Below, piece by piece: positions 29,079 to 38,679 of a stretch of DNA of 64,000 bases. A program made the translations under genes and the position numbers. Below the pieces are notes generated by a model. It was given only the letters and a program-made list of their open reading frames with translations. It was not told the DNA's origin and did not search any database. The DNA is from Paraglaciecola sp. L1A13 (GTDB lineage Bacteria > Pseudomonadota > Gammaproteobacteria > Enterobacterales > Alteromonadaceae): positions 4,340,001-4,404,000 of the forward strand of contig NZ_CP047024.1 in NCBI RefSeq assembly GCF_009796745.1. Reading direction: 5' to 3'. How positions within the stretch are numbered: the stretch's first letter is position 1; every line of letters begins with the position of its first letter.

Positions 29079-29362
29079 AAACTGAGGCCGGACGCTATTT
29101 AATCTGACCTCATTTTGATTTAGCCCATGTCTTTGAGTTATGAGCTAGGTCACCAAGGCTGATATACCATAGTCACTACCAAAGGAATTACGCTGATAAT
29201 TCAGATACAAAAAACTAAGGCTTACTGGGTAACAATGCGCCGACGTAAATTGAGTTGGGGACTCATACTTAAGTCTCCCTTAAGTGGAAAGCTCTTGCCC
29301 CTAGAGGGTATGCTTTATAGGATGATAAAAGTTATTACGTATCAATTTCATTTGGACACCTT
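29079..29362 (+). other. Upstream region of the GDSL hydrolase with a short hairpin
   Basis: No gene that I can support. An inverted repeat ACTTAAG/CTTAAGT with a five-base loop lies at 29267-29285. A 66-codon open frame across 29235-29435 runs into the GDSL gene in another frame and looks like noise. Confidence 0.4.
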
Positions 29363-30079
29363 ATGCTTTACCAAGTTGCCTCTGTTTTACTCAGCCCAAT
29401 ATTTTTCATGCAAGGTAAATATGTCAGACGCGTGACCCCAAAACTACCCGAGCCAGATGGTCCGCGACATGGGGTGGTGGGTCTTGGCATACCCATATCT
29501 TTACTTGTTATTGGAGACTCAGCGGCAGCAGGTGTTGGGGTTGAATATCAACAACACGCATTAGCGGGCAACATACTCAACATACTTGGCTCACGCTATG
29601 AAATATCATGGAAGCTCATGGCCAAGACTGGTGATACGTCTACTCAATTATTGGATAAAATCCGCCACTCAAAGCCAGGCGAAACCTTTGACACCGTCAT
29701 CATATCAGTTGGTGTAAACGATGTTACAGGGCTGACTTCAGCCAAAAGCTGGACAAACAACCTGGATTTAATCGCCCAAGCCTTACACGAAAAATTCGCT
29801 GCGAAACGGATATTATTCTCAAGCTTACCTCCCATGCATTTATTCCCCGCGCTACCCCATCCCCTTCGATGGTGGTTGGGCACCAGAGCTAAGCAGTTAA
29901 ATGAATTGGCGAAGCAATTTTGTAAGCAAACCCCGAACTGCACATTCATCAGTGTACCCTACCCGCTGGATCAAAGATTTGTAGCCGCTGACGGATTCCA
30001 CCCAGGTGCCCCCGCTTATCAATTGTGGGGTGAATATCTTGCTGAAATAATGCACGAACAATTAACTACAAACATATGA
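29363..30079 (+). CDS. SGNH/GDSL-family hydrolase
   Basis: A 238-residue esterase/lipase-like SGNH hydrolase. Block I is VIGDSAAAGVGV (nucleophile Ser), block III is ISVGVNDVTG and block V is DGFHPGAPAYQLW with the catalytic Asp/His pair, so the active site is complete. The N-terminus (MLYQVASVLLSPIFFMQGKYVRRVTPKLPEP) is a hydrophobic stretch followed by basic residues, typical of a subgroup of inner membrane-anchored SGNH proteins of unknown substrate. It converges on the P-loop protein gene with 32 bp between. Confidence 0.9.
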   Translation: MLYQVASVLLSPIFFMQGKYVRRVTPKLPEPDGPRHGVVGLGIPISLLVIGDSAAAGVGVEYQQHALAGNILNILGSRYEISWKLMAKTGDTSTQLLDKIRHSKPGETFDTVIISVGVNDVTGLTSAKSWTNNLDLIAQALHEKFAAKRILFSSLPPMHLFPALPHPLRWWLGTRAKQLNELAKQFCKQTPNCTFISVPYPLDQRFVAADGFHPGAPAYQLWGEYLAEIMHEQLTTNI

Positions 30080-30111
30080 AAATTCATATTTGTAATATTG
30101 AATTGGCACTA

Positions 30112-30642
30112 TTAATTTTCTATCTTTAATAGCACCAAGTCTGCAGGATTTTGGCGGATACGTTTTTTTACACCTTGATAGGCATTAAACAACATATTAT
30201 GTGCAGCATAAGAGAAGGTGTCAGTGCGGACATAATATTGGCTTATCCAATCCACCAGCATAGATAAATTGGCGTTTTGGGCTTCTTCTGATGAATATTT
30301 ATGTGGTTCCCATGGCCGATTGCGCGCATTTTCAATACACGCTCCTACAGGCAAATCAGTAAAAATTACCAGACTAGCTTGGCCTAATACATTTTCCAGC
30401 AAATCCCCGTAGCACCCTTCAATTACCCAATTGTACTGGGTATCTATAAAGGCATTAACACTGCACATTGAGTCAATGATAGCGGCGCGTTCTGGAATTT
30501 CTGTGGGTAGCCAAGCCACAGTATCTAAATCTAGGTGGCCAATGTTCAACTCTTTGCCAATACGCTGAGCTAACGTTGATTTACCCGAGCCCGAATTGCC
30601 AAAAATTACGATACGTATTGGCGCGTCAGTCTGCTTTTTCAT
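30112..30642 (-). CDS. P-loop kinase-like protein (FlaR/adenylate-kinase-like)
   Basis: A 176-residue NTPase. Walker A GNSGSGKST lies at the N-terminus, followed by the HLDLDTVAWLP segment (Asp pair, as in shikimate/adenylate-kinase-like proteins), FTDLPVGACIENARNRPWEPHK in the lid region and a basic C-terminus. This pattern fits the loosely named DNA topology modulation (FlaR) group, whose true substrate is not established. The ATG at 30642 is chosen because AGGGA lies seven bases upstream; the frame could extend to 30696. It is divergent from pyrB. Confidence 0.8.
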   Translation of the reverse strand: MKKQTDAPIRIVIFGNSGSGKSTLAQRIGKELNIGHLDLDTVAWLPTEIPERAAIIDSMCSVNAFIDTQYNWVIEGCYGDLLENVLGQASLVIFTDLPVGACIENARNRPWEPHKYSSEEAQNANLSMLVDWISQYYVRTDTFSYAAHNMLFNAYQGVKKRIRQNPADLVLLKIEN

Positions 30643-30753
30643 TATTTTCCCTAAGCGCATTGCATTAGAACCGACCATTAATAGGTAATTTAGCATTGCT
30701 TAATGATAAATTAATGAATCATTTCAATAGATTTAGCCTTGTAGCCAAGAAGT

Positions 30754-30781
30754 TTGATAAAATCGCCGGCGGTTTTATCAA
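30754..30781 (+). promoter_or_regulatory. Stable hairpin in the pyrB leader
   Basis: TTGATAAAATC and GGTTTTATCAA form an 11-bp stem (one T-G pair) closing on GCCGGC. The hairpin ends 16 bases before the chosen pyrB start codon. Its position would put it in the 5' untranslated RNA, next to the ribosome site; there is no T-run, so it looks like a translation control or RNA-stability element rather than an attenuator. Confidence 0.5.
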
Positions 30782-30797
30782 CACAGGCGCAGGGCAA

Positions 30798-31802
30798 ATG
30801 AAATTCGAAGGTAGTCATATTCTTTCCGTTAATCAGTTCGATCGTGAGTCGATAGAACGTGTGTTCGATGTAGCTAATCAAATGGCGCCCTACGCTAAGC
30901 GTCAAAAGCGCACTACAGTGTTAGACGGCGCAATTTTAGGTAACTTATTTTTTGAACCCAGCACCCGTACTCGCGTTAGCTTTGGCACCGCATTTAACTT
31001 ACTCGGTGGTGATGTACGTGAAACGACAGGTATGAGCAATTCAGCTCTTGCTAAAGGTGAATCTCTGTATGATACCGCGCGAGTATTAAGTGGGTATTCT
31101 GACATAATCGCTATGCGTCATCCTGATTCAGGCTCGGTTGCTGAATTCGCCCAAGGTAGCCGCGTACCTGTTATTAACGGAGGAGACGGCGCCAATGAGC
31201 ATCCCACTCAAGCATTACTCGATTTGTATACCATTCAAAAAGAATTGCTTTACCACGGTGGCAATATAGATGGTTTGCACATCGCAATGATTGGTGATCT
31301 CAAATACGGACGAACCGTGCACTCCTTATCTAAATTACTATGCCTGTTTAAAAATGTACGCTTCACCCTAATATCTCCTAAAGAACTAGCTATGCCGGAT
31401 TCAATACTCAATGCCATTGAAAACGCTGGGCACAAGTACACTATGAGTGAAACGTTAGAAGGTAACTTCGACGCAGATATTTGTTATCAAACTCGCGTTC
31501 AAGAAGAACGCTTTGACTCGCAAGAAGAAGCCAACTTATACCGCGGAAAATTTCGCTTAAATCAGCAAATTTATACCAAACATTTTCAGTCTAAAACAGT
31601 GATCATGCATCCACTGCCCAGAGATTCACGTATGGAGGCAAACGAGTTAGACAATGATTTAAATATGAACCCTAACTTGGCTATTTTCCGCCAAACTGAC
31701 AATGGCGTATTGGTGCGCATGGCCCTGTTTGCCCTGACACTTGGGGTGCAAAACATTGTTAGTAAATTCGATAAAGAAGTTCATTGGTATAGTGGCCACT
31801 AA
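30798..31802 (+). CDS. pyrB: Aspartate carbamoyltransferase catalytic chain
   Basis: Transfers the carbamoyl group to aspartate, the first committed step of pyrimidine synthesis. The carbamoyl phosphate signature FEPSTRTRVSFGTAF is intact, as are NGGDGANEHPTQALLD and HPLPRDSRMEANELD. Start: the ATG at 30798 (MKFEGSHILSVNQFDR) aligns with the N-terminus I recall for relatives. The frame stays open upstream to 30696, which would add 34 codons, but a hairpin lies inside that stretch. No pyrI regulatory chain gene follows; hemL is next after 56 bp. This protein is therefore of the type lacking an adjacent regulatory subunit gene. Confidence 0.93.
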   Translation: MKFEGSHILSVNQFDRESIERVFDVANQMAPYAKRQKRTTVLDGAILGNLFFEPSTRTRVSFGTAFNLLGGDVRETTGMSNSALAKGESLYDTARVLSGYSDIIAMRHPDSGSVAEFAQGSRVPVINGGDGANEHPTQALLDLYTIQKELLYHGGNIDGLHIAMIGDLKYGRTVHSLSKLLCLFKNVRFTLISPKELAMPDSILNAIENAGHKYTMSETLEGNFDADICYQTRVQEERFDSQEEANLYRGKFRLNQQIYTKHFQSKTVIMHPLPRDSRMEANELDNDLNMNPNLAIFRQTDNGVLVRMALFALTLGVQNIVSKFDKEVHWYSGH

Positions 31803-31858
31803 TACTGCCAGCATGCAACTTTTACCCTTTAAAAGATGAATAAGAGAATATAAACAAG

Positions 31859-33154
31859 ATGCAAAAATCAGAACAGTTATTCGCCCGCGCCCAAAAACAC
31901 ATCCCTGGTGGTGTTAATTCTCCCGTACGTGCATTTAAAGCGGTAGGTGGCACCCCTCCTTTTATTGAGAAGGCTGATGGACCTTACTTATATGATGTCG
32001 ATGGCAAACAGTATATTGACTATGTTCTTTCTTGGGGTCCAATGGTACTTGGCCACAATAATTCTGTGATCCGCCAAGCGGTAATCGATGCAGCACAAAA
32101 TGGGTTAAGTTTTGGAGCCCCCACAGAAGCAGAAGTCATTATCGCTGATTTAGTCAGTGAATTAGTGCCATCAATGGAAATGCTACGCATGGTTAACTCC
32201 GGCACTGAAGCCACTATGAGTGCCATTCGCTTAGCAAGAGGTTATACCAACCGCGACAAAATTCTTAAGTTTGAAGGTTGCTATCATGGTCATGCGGATG
32301 CACTACTGGTCAAAGCGGGTTCAGGAGCACTAACTTTTGGGGTACCTAGCTCACCAGGTATTCCGGCTGACTTCGCTAAACATACACTGACCATGGAATA
32401 TAATAATATCGATTCCGTTGTTCAAGCGTTTGAACAATACCCTGACGATATAGCGTGCATTATAGTAGAACCTGTTGCCGGCAATATGAACTGTATCCCT
32501 CCTGTCGATGGCTTCTTGCAAGGTTTACGTGATGTATGTGACAAATATGGCGCCGTACTTATTTTTGATGAAGTGATGACAGGTTTTCGCGTAGCCCTTG
32601 GAGGCGCACAAGAAAAATATAATATCGTCCCAGATTTAACCTGCCTAGGTAAAGTCATTGGTGGAGGTATGCCTGTTGGCGCATTCGGTGGCAAGCGTGA
32701 AATAATGCAACAAATAGCGCCTTCTGGCCCAGTTTATCAAGCAGGTACCCTCTCAGGTAATCCAGTGGCTATGGCCGCTGGACTAGCATCATTAAATCAA
32801 GTGAAAAAGCCGGGCCTATATGATGAGTTAAGCGAAGCCACTAAAACCTTGGCTGAAGGCATAAAAGCTATCGCCACTCGTCACGGCATTCCTATGTCTA
32901 TCAACTATGCTGGCAGCATGTTTGGCTTATTCTTTACTGACGTTGAGCGCGTGACGAATTACCAACAAGCTATCAATTGTAATACCGAGCAGTTTAATCA
33001 TTTCTATCATGGCATGTTAGAAAACGGGGTTTACTTGGCACCTGCTTCTTATGAAGCTGGTTTTGTTTCGACCCAACACAGCCCGGAGATTATTCAACAA
33101 ACTTTGGATATTGCAGATAAGGTTCTAGCAGACGTAGCCAAGAAGTTCGGTTAA
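31859..33154 (+). CDS. hemL: Glutamate-1-semialdehyde 2,1-aminomutase
   Basis: PLP enzyme that makes 5-aminolevulinate, the tetrapyrrole precursor, in the C5 pathway. The sequence is canonical: [12 protein letters not shown] at the start, [15 protein letters not shown], the [20 protein letters not shown] block, [12 protein letters not shown] and the PLP lysine in [16 protein letters not shown]. The length of 431 aa is standard. It is 56 bp downstream of pyrB on the same strand; co-transcription is possible but the pathways are unrelated. The 44-bp gap to the following cyclase gene allows read-through. Confidence 0.98.
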   Translation: MQKSEQLFARAQKHIPGGVNSPVRAFKAVGGTPPFIEKADGPYLYDVDGKQYIDYVLSWGPMVLGHNNSVIRQAVIDAAQNGLSFGAPTEAEVIIADLVSELVPSMEMLRMVNSGTEATMSAIRLARGYTNRDKILKFEGCYHGHADALLVKAGSGALTFGVPSSPGIPADFAKHTLTMEYNNIDSVVQAFEQYPDDIACIIVEPVAGNMNCIPPVDGFLQGLRDVCDKYGAVLIFDEVMTGFRVALGGAQEKYNIVPDLTCLGKVIGGGMPVGAFGGKREIMQQIAPSGPVYQAGTLSGNPVAMAAGLASLNQVKKPGLYDELSEATKTLAEGIKAIATRHGIPMSINYAGSMFGLFFTDVERVTNYQQAINCNTEQFNHFYHGMLENGVYLAPASYEAGFVSTQHSPEIIQQTLDIADKVLADVAKKFG

Positions 33155-33198
33155 TGTAGTTAGACGTAATCACTCGTTAGCGAAACAATGTAAGTTTT

Positions 33199-34275
33199 AT
33201 GTTTGAACCTATCATGCACCCCTTACCCCTTGTTTTGTTAGCGATTTGTGCGCTGTGTATCGCCATTATTCTAATATTAATTGGCAAGCTGCGCACACAA
33301 CCCACAGTTATGCCCAAGCCGCGCATAAAGCCTGACGTTCAAAGTAATTTATCCCCTGAACGTTTCGAGCAAAAGGCCGATGAAGCATTGCGCTTACGCC
33401 ATACTTTTCAAAAATTTGTGCCTAAACAGTTTGTTGACCATTTTGCTAAACATGGCTCCAGTGTGCTTGAACTCGGTCATGCAGTAGAAGACGATGTAGC
33501 GATATTATTTTGCGATATTCGCGGCTTTACGGGCTTGTCGGAACAAATGAGTCCGCAAGAACTAATGCGCTTTTTAAATTCCTACTTCTTGCGTATGAAC
33601 GACCCCATTCATCTCAATAGTGGCTTTATCGATAAATTTATTGGCGATGCTATTATGGCTTTGTTTGATCATCCCGGCGGCGATAACGAAGATAAGGCCA
33701 GTGACGCACTGTGCGCTGCGCTAGATTTACGCTATGCGCTTAATATCTATAATCAGCACCGACAAAATAGTGATTATCCTCCGATAGATATTGGTGTGGG
33801 TATTCATTTTGGCCCTGTCGTTTTAGGCACGGTGGGCTCAGATGACCGTATGGATACCACTGTTATCGGAGATAGTGTAAACATTGCCTATCGTCTTGAG
33901 GCCTTAGCCCCTATTTACCACTGCGATATTGTTGTTAGTGCACAGACATTACAACAAGCCGCGCAACCTAAGCGATTCACATCTCGGCTACTTGATTGGA
34001 TAAAGGTAAAAGGAAGAAGCAAAGCAATAGAAATACACGAAGTGATCGCTCACTTACCAGAGGATTTACAACAGCAAAAGCTAGTTAATTCAAGGTTTAT
34101 AAAGCAAGGACTCAGCCATCGATTCAAGCAAAATTGGCCCCAAGCAATTGACTGCTTTGAACAAGCGGTCGCACTCAATCCTGATGATTACTTACCTCGT
34201 TTGCACATTAAACAATGCAAACATTTAGCAACACTTACCTTACCTCATGATTGGGACGGCACAGTGCAATTGTAA
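33199..34275 (+). CDS. Membrane-anchored class III adenylate cyclase-like protein
   Basis: A 358-residue protein with one N-terminal membrane helix (PLPLVLLAICALCIAIILILIG), a class III cyclase domain (about 70-280) and a TPR-like C-terminus (FKQNWPQAIDCFEQAVALNPDDYL). Metal-binding aspartates are in FCDIRGFTGLS and KFIGDAIMALF. The substrate pair is Lys (in FIDKFIGD) plus Thr (in MDTTVIGD), as in cyanobacterial CyaB1-type adenylate cyclases. The transition-state NIAYRLE (Asn, Arg) is intact. So it probably makes cAMP, and should be active. A short helical stretch (KFVPKQFVDHFAKHG) precedes the catalytic domain, as in many such cyclases. No partner or sensor domain is evident. Confidence 0.88.
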   Translation: MFEPIMHPLPLVLLAICALCIAIILILIGKLRTQPTVMPKPRIKPDVQSNLSPERFEQKADEALRLRHTFQKFVPKQFVDHFAKHGSSVLELGHAVEDDVAILFCDIRGFTGLSEQMSPQELMRFLNSYFLRMNDPIHLNSGFIDKFIGDAIMALFDHPGGDNEDKASDALCAALDLRYALNIYNQHRQNSDYPPIDIGVGIHFGPVVLGTVGSDDRMDTTVIGDSVNIAYRLEALAPIYHCDIVVSAQTLQQAAQPKRFTSRLLDWIKVKGRSKAIEIHEVIAHLPEDLQQQKLVNSRFIKQGLSHRFKQNWPQAIDCFEQAVALNPDDYLPRLHIKQCKHLATLTLPHDWDGTVQL

Positions 34276-34442
34276 GTATCTATGGCCGTTCTTCAGTTGA
34301 TACAAGCAGCGCTTGTATAGTTAAACGCAGATCATCGGAATACTGATAGATGTTTCGATAAAATACAGCAGTAAGTCGCGCTTATGGCCATCAAGTTACG
34401 TTTACGTAATATTTCAAGTTTATCGCCAACGAGCAACGTATA

Positions 34443-35363
34443 TTAGTTTGCCCGCTGTTTAATAAAGGTTAACGAAGGAGCAAAAAAAGCGGCGCCAGTT
34501 TCTGCACTGGTGTAGTCTAATAACCTGTCATACTCGCCATTTTCATCATTGATGATCATATTTCGTAGCATATATTCAAATGGCTTTGGGCTTTTGGCGC
34601 AACTTACAAAAAATAGCCCCTGCACATGCATATCACCATAGGGCATACTTTGGCGTAAAATACCCATGGCTTTGCCTTGATTATCAACTATCTTCGCACA
34701 ATCAAAGTGGCTACGTGGTGATTTCAATGCGTCATTCAGCTGACTGTTGTCTGATTTTTTGCGGCCCATAATGTATTCTTGCTGGGAAGTGGAGAGCTGC
34801 TCCCATTTCACAATATTGTGTCGATAACGCTGAACGTGAATATAGCTTCCTCCCGCAAAATCAGGATCTAGCTCCCCCACTAATGCAGTGTCTAGCTTTT
34901 GCATGCCTTTAGGATTGTCGGCACCATAAACAAAGCCAGTTAAATCACGACCATCTAAGTATCTAAAGCCACGAATATCTTCCATTAAATCAACATGAGA
35001 ACCCAATATGCGCATAATCTCCATAGCCAGTCCATGGCAAATATCAGCCCGGTCCGCACGCACCTGAATAAATAAATCACAAGGTGAAACCGGCGCACTA
35101 CGATCGTCATAGTGCATATCAGGAAAGGGTGCCAACTCAACAGGTATCAACCCTGGGTACACTTCGTGCCAATAGCTACTGCCAATCGCCACCACGCCAG
35201 AAACCATAGCCTCATAGTGTTCTTCATCGTAATGTGCAAACAAATCAATTATTTGCGCAATTTTGATGCGCATCAAGCAGTCATCGTCGTCATTAACATT
35301 CAGCAGTAGGTATAGGGCGTGCAAACTTGGCTCAGCACAAATCCCTTTTTGTGGTTGTAGCAT
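34443..35363 (-). CDS. Dyp-type peroxidase with altered distal motif
   Basis: Heme peroxidase of the DyP family close to E. coli YfeX in layout, 306 aa, no signal peptide, so cytoplasmic. Proximal heme histidine: SPRSHFDCAKI (H219). Distal arginine: GILRQSMPYG (R237). DLTGF precedes the GXXDG motif, and that motif here is GFVYG: the catalytic aspartate is replaced by Tyr146 (codon TAT, one base from GAT). Everything else looks intact, so the gene is not decaying, and activity may be altered rather than lost. It is a single gene, followed by a 167-bp gap without recognised structure. Possible roles are peroxide or porphyrin chemistry. Confidence 0.88.
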   Translation of the reverse strand: MLQPQKGICAEPSLHALYLLLNVNDDDDCLMRIKIAQIIDLFAHYDEEHYEAMVSGVVAIGSSYWHEVYPGLIPVELAPFPDMHYDDRSAPVSPCDLFIQVRADRADICHGLAMEIMRILGSHVDLMEDIRGFRYLDGRDLTGFVYGADNPKGMQKLDTALVGELDPDFAGGSYIHVQRYRHNIVKWEQLSTSQQEYIMGRKKSDNSQLNDALKSPRSHFDCAKIVDNQGKAMGILRQSMPYGDMHVQGLFFVSCAKSPKPFEYMLRNMIINDENGEYDRLLDYTSAETGAAFFAPSLTFIKQRAN

Positions 35364-35729
35364 AAAACTCTTAGTGTGGTTGCGGTTTTAGTCATACGCT
35401 GCACATATCATAGTCATTAAAGAACTTCAGTATGATTGCACCCTCTTTGGGGTTTAGCGCTTACACGTAATATACGCGATTTTGAGCATTACGTATAATT
35501 CACTGAATACTGGCACAACTTGCTGAAACTGCGAATAAAAGATGCTGTCCACATTTTGCGGTCGTCATATATCAACTGGTCGATAGTTTGCACAATATTG
35601 AATTAAAAATAACGTCATAAAAAAGCCCCGCATATGCGGGGCCAAAGTCGTTTTGAACATTACCCCACCAAAGTACTTGGGGGGTAGGTGGATTATATTA
35701 TTATTATCCCACCGTATCGTTAGTAATTA
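35364..35729. other. Gap between Dyp peroxidase and amtB
   Basis: About 365 bp. The part nearer 35364 should hold the promoter of the peroxidase gene (minus strand). The amtB terminator lies at 35619-35642, and the remaining bases between it and the amtB stop contain only short AT-rich and G-rich runs with no ORF. Confidence 0.6.
35619..35642 (-). terminator. Rho-independent terminator of glnK-amtB
   Basis: GCCCCGC-ATAT-GCGGGGC is a perfect 7-bp GC stem followed on the minus strand by six Ts. It lies 88 bp beyond the amtB stop codon and is the clearest terminator in the window apart from the one at 48434. Confidence 0.92.
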
Positions 35730-37004
35730 CTAACGACCGTTACCGTTAGTAAAGTCTGGGTAAGCTTCTAAACCACACTCACTAATATCCACACCTTCAA
35801 ACTCTTCTTCTTCACTAACTCGGATACCCATTACCGCTTTCAATATTGCCCATACGATTAGACTCGCGGCGAATACCCAAACGAAAATAGTCATTGCTCC
35901 GACAAACTGTCCTAAATAAGTCGCACCGTCGTTAGTAGCTGGTACTACCATTACGCCGAAGAAACCCACTACGCCGTGAACTGAAATCGCGCCAACTGGA
36001 TCATCAATTTTCAACTTATCAAGACTAAGGATAGAAAATACAACGATCACACCACCGATAGCGCCAATAAGCGTGGCACCTAATGCTGACGGAGTAGATG
36101 GCTCTGCAGTAATAGCTACTAGGCCGGCAAGAGCACCGTTAAGCACCATAGTTAAATCTGCTTTTTTGAACAGAATTTTTGCAACGATAAGTGCCGCTAT
36201 TGCACCACCTGATGCGGCAGCATTCGTGTTTAAAAACACCATTGCTACTGAGTTAGCGTTAGCGATATCACCCAGTTTCAATACTGAACCGCCATTAAAG
36301 CCAAACCAACCCATCCATAAGATGAATGTACCTAACGTTGCCATAGGCAAGTTTGCACCTGGGATAGCATTTACTTTACCGTCTGCGGTATATTTACCTT
36401 TACGTGCGCCAAGTAATAATACACCGGCTAATGCTGCTGCAGCGCCAGCCATATGTACAATGCCTGAACCAGCAAAGTCAGAGAATCCAAAATCATCACC
36501 AAGACTATATAAACCAAACACAGAGTTACCACCCCAAGTCCAGCCGCCTTCCATTGGGTAGATGAACGCAGTCATCACAACAGCGAATGCCAAGAAAGCA
36601 AAGAGTTTCATACGCTCGGCTACCGCACCAGATACGATTGACATAGCGGTTGCTACGAATACTACCTGAAAGAAAAAGTCTGACGCGTTAGAGTATATCG
36701 AACCGCCTTCAAAACCGTCTTCACGAGTTGCAAATTCGCCTAATTTTTCTGCAACATCAACGTTTTCTATGCCTGTTAAGAAGTAATCGCCACCGTACAT
36801 AATTGCGTAACCACACACGAGATACATCGTACATGAGATTGCGAAAAGTGCGATATTCTTAGTTAGAATTTCAGTCGTGTTTTTTGAACGAACCAATCCT
36901 GCTTCTAGCATGGAGAAGCCAGCGGCCATCCACATAACGAGTGCGCCACACACTAGGAAGTAAAACGTATCCAAAGCGTATTGTAAGTGAAATGCTTGTT
37001 CCAT
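35730..37004 (-). CDS. amtB: Ammonium transporter
   Basis: Polytopic Amt/Mep/Rh channel of 424 aa for ammonium uptake under nitrogen limitation. Eleven or so hydrophobic segments are visible. The twin pore histidines appear in SGIVHMAGAAAALAG and VHGVVGFFGVM. The N-terminus (FHLQYALDTFYFLVCGALVMWMAAGFSMLEAG) matches the first helices of the family. It lies 20 bp after glnK, whose PII product docks on AmtB to close it when nitrogen is plentiful. The pair is very likely transcribed from the sigma-54-type promoter upstream of glnK. Confidence 0.97.
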   Translation of the reverse strand: MEQAFHLQYALDTFYFLVCGALVMWMAAGFSMLEAGLVRSKNTTEILTKNIALFAISCTMYLVCGYAIMYGGDYFLTGIENVDVAEKLGEFATREDGFEGGSIYSNASDFFFQVVFVATAMSIVSGAVAERMKLFAFLAFAVVMTAFIYPMEGGWTWGGNSVFGLYSLGDDFGFSDFAGSGIVHMAGAAAALAGVLLLGARKGKYTADGKVNAIPGANLPMATLGTFILWMGWFGFNGGSVLKLGDIANANSVAMVFLNTNAAASGGAIAALIVAKILFKKADLTMVLNGALAGLVAITAEPSTPSALGATLIGAIGGVIVVFSILSLDKLKIDDPVGAISVHGVVGFFGVMVVPATNDGATYLGQFVGAMTIFVWVFAASLIVWAILKAVMGIRVSEEEEFEGVDISECGLEAYPDFTNGNGR

Positions 37005-37024
37005 TATTATTATCCTCTGTCTTT

Positions 37025-37444
<420 letters not shown>

Positions 37445-37497
37445 TCAATAAAATCATGTATTTACAATAAAAACTCGCTTTTTCATCACCTCACCTC

Positions 37498-37522
37498 GCA
37501 CAAAATTGGTTCAATTTTGCGC
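37498..37522. promoter_or_regulatory. Inverted repeat upstream of glnK
   Basis: GCACAAAATTG-gtt-CAATTTTGCGC is an 11-bp inverted repeat with one mismatch, immediately next to the NtrC-like site. It could be a second activator site or another regulator's operator. Confidence 0.45.
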
Positions 37523-37525
37523 AAA

Positions 37526-37542
37526 TGCACCTATTTGGCGCA
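37526..37542. promoter_or_regulatory. NtrC-like enhancer site upstream of glnK
   Basis: TGCACC-N5-GGCGCA differs at one base from the TGCACC-N5-GGTGCA dyad bound by NtrC. Its position, about 100 bases upstream of the sigma-54-like promoter, is typical for an NtrC enhancer. Confidence 0.6.
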
Positions 37543-37806
37543 TAAAGCGTTTTATGAACTTTCTATTTTTAGATTTCAGCTTAAATTTGCCGTTATATAG
37601 ACGAGATTGAAATACATTGAATGTGCGCACAAATCGGGGAGAAATAGGGCGCGGTCTGAATGATGAGTGGTGAATGACAAGCCATTGGCATCTTTACACT
37701 ACCTTTACATTGCTATAACTGAACTTACCTTCCCATATGTTACTCTACTGGGTTTTACTGACTTACAGTTATTAATGATCACGTGCTTATAACAGACCCC
37801 TACCCA

Positions 37807-38664
37807 ATGAAAGCGGATTTCAGCCCTAGCCCACCGCGAAGACCAAAAGCGAAAGTGGGAACATTATGGATAATTTTGGCATCTTTGCTGTTGCACCTAG
37901 TTATTGTGATTTTGATTGCCCGCAGCCCAAATGAAATACCCAATTTCGAAACGGCAAATGATGCAGCACCGAAAACCAAGCCCATAGCGGCACGTTTGAT
38001 CTTCCCCCCAATCCGTCAGCCCAAGGAACAAGCACCTGCAGATAAACCTGAACCAGCTAACGATGTTGATCTTGTAACGACATCAGAGCCTGCACCGACA
38101 CCAGACGCCACAGCGAAACGAGAAACCCCTGTGACGGTTGAATCAGAACCTGTAGCAGTGGCGCCACCTGAGCCAATAACTTTGCCTGAGAACGTTCCTG
38201 AATTGCCACCTGACGAAATATCACAGTCAGAAGCAAAGAGTGAAGCCAGTTTTGTACAGCACGATCCGTTAGCGCTTCCTAAAAGTAGCGAGAGACCGAA
38301 TATTGCTGAAGGGCAAGAGCAAACCGTTTCCGATAAAGTGAAGGACCAATTGCATACCTCATCGCAGCGTTCCATTGAAGAGTTAGCGGCCGAGGAAGCT
38401 GCGCGGTATCGACGAGAACAAACCTCTCCAAGCCTGCTTGATAAACCAGAATTGAGCCAGTTAACGGAAGATGAAAAATTGCAAAAGGAAAATGAAGTGC
38501 TTGCAGACTGCTCAAGCTATACCAATAAAGGCGTTGCTATATTGGCGGGATTAACAGGCGGTAATATTAAATGCACCACAACCAATGGCGCGGAATCGTT
38601 TATTCAGGATAGGCTGAATAAAACAGCCCACCTGCCCGCCATGAAAGACAACAAAGACAAATAA
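37807..38664 (+). CDS. TonB-like anchored, proline-rich periplasmic protein of unknown function
   Basis: A 285-residue protein with a short basic cytoplasmic tail (PRRPKAKVG), one membrane helix (TLWIILASLLLHLVIVILIA) and a long Pro/Glu/Ala-rich periplasmic stretch (about residues 60-160), the build of TonB or ZipA. The C-terminus is not a TonB domain: it is a helical segment (SIEELAAEEAARYRREQ) and a small domain with two cysteines (CSSYTNKGVAILAG, then IKCTTTNGAES). I do not recognise the family. The ATG at 37807 precedes the basic tail; a GTG at 37783 would add eight residues. It converges on mrcB, 15 bp away, hinting at but not proving a cell wall role. Confidence 0.6.
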   Translation: MKADFSPSPPRRPKAKVGTLWIILASLLLHLVIVILIARSPNEIPNFETANDAAPKTKPIAARLIFPPIRQPKEQAPADKPEPANDVDLVTTSEPAPTPDATAKRETPVTVESEPVAVAPPEPITLPENVPELPPDEISQSEAKSEASFVQHDPLALPKSSERPNIAEGQEQTVSDKVKDQLHTSSQRSIEELAAEEAARYRREQTSPSLLDKPELSQLTEDEKLQKENEVLADCSSYTNKGVAILAGLTGGNIKCTTTNGAESFIQDRLNKTAHLPAMKDNKDK

Positions 38665-38679
38665 CTTTGTGGTCAGTGT

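Noticed and set aside
29235..29435. A 66-codon plus-strand frame ahead of the GDSL hydrolase
   Set aside because: It overlaps the start of a well-supported gene in another frame, has no ribosome site and no coherent protein character.
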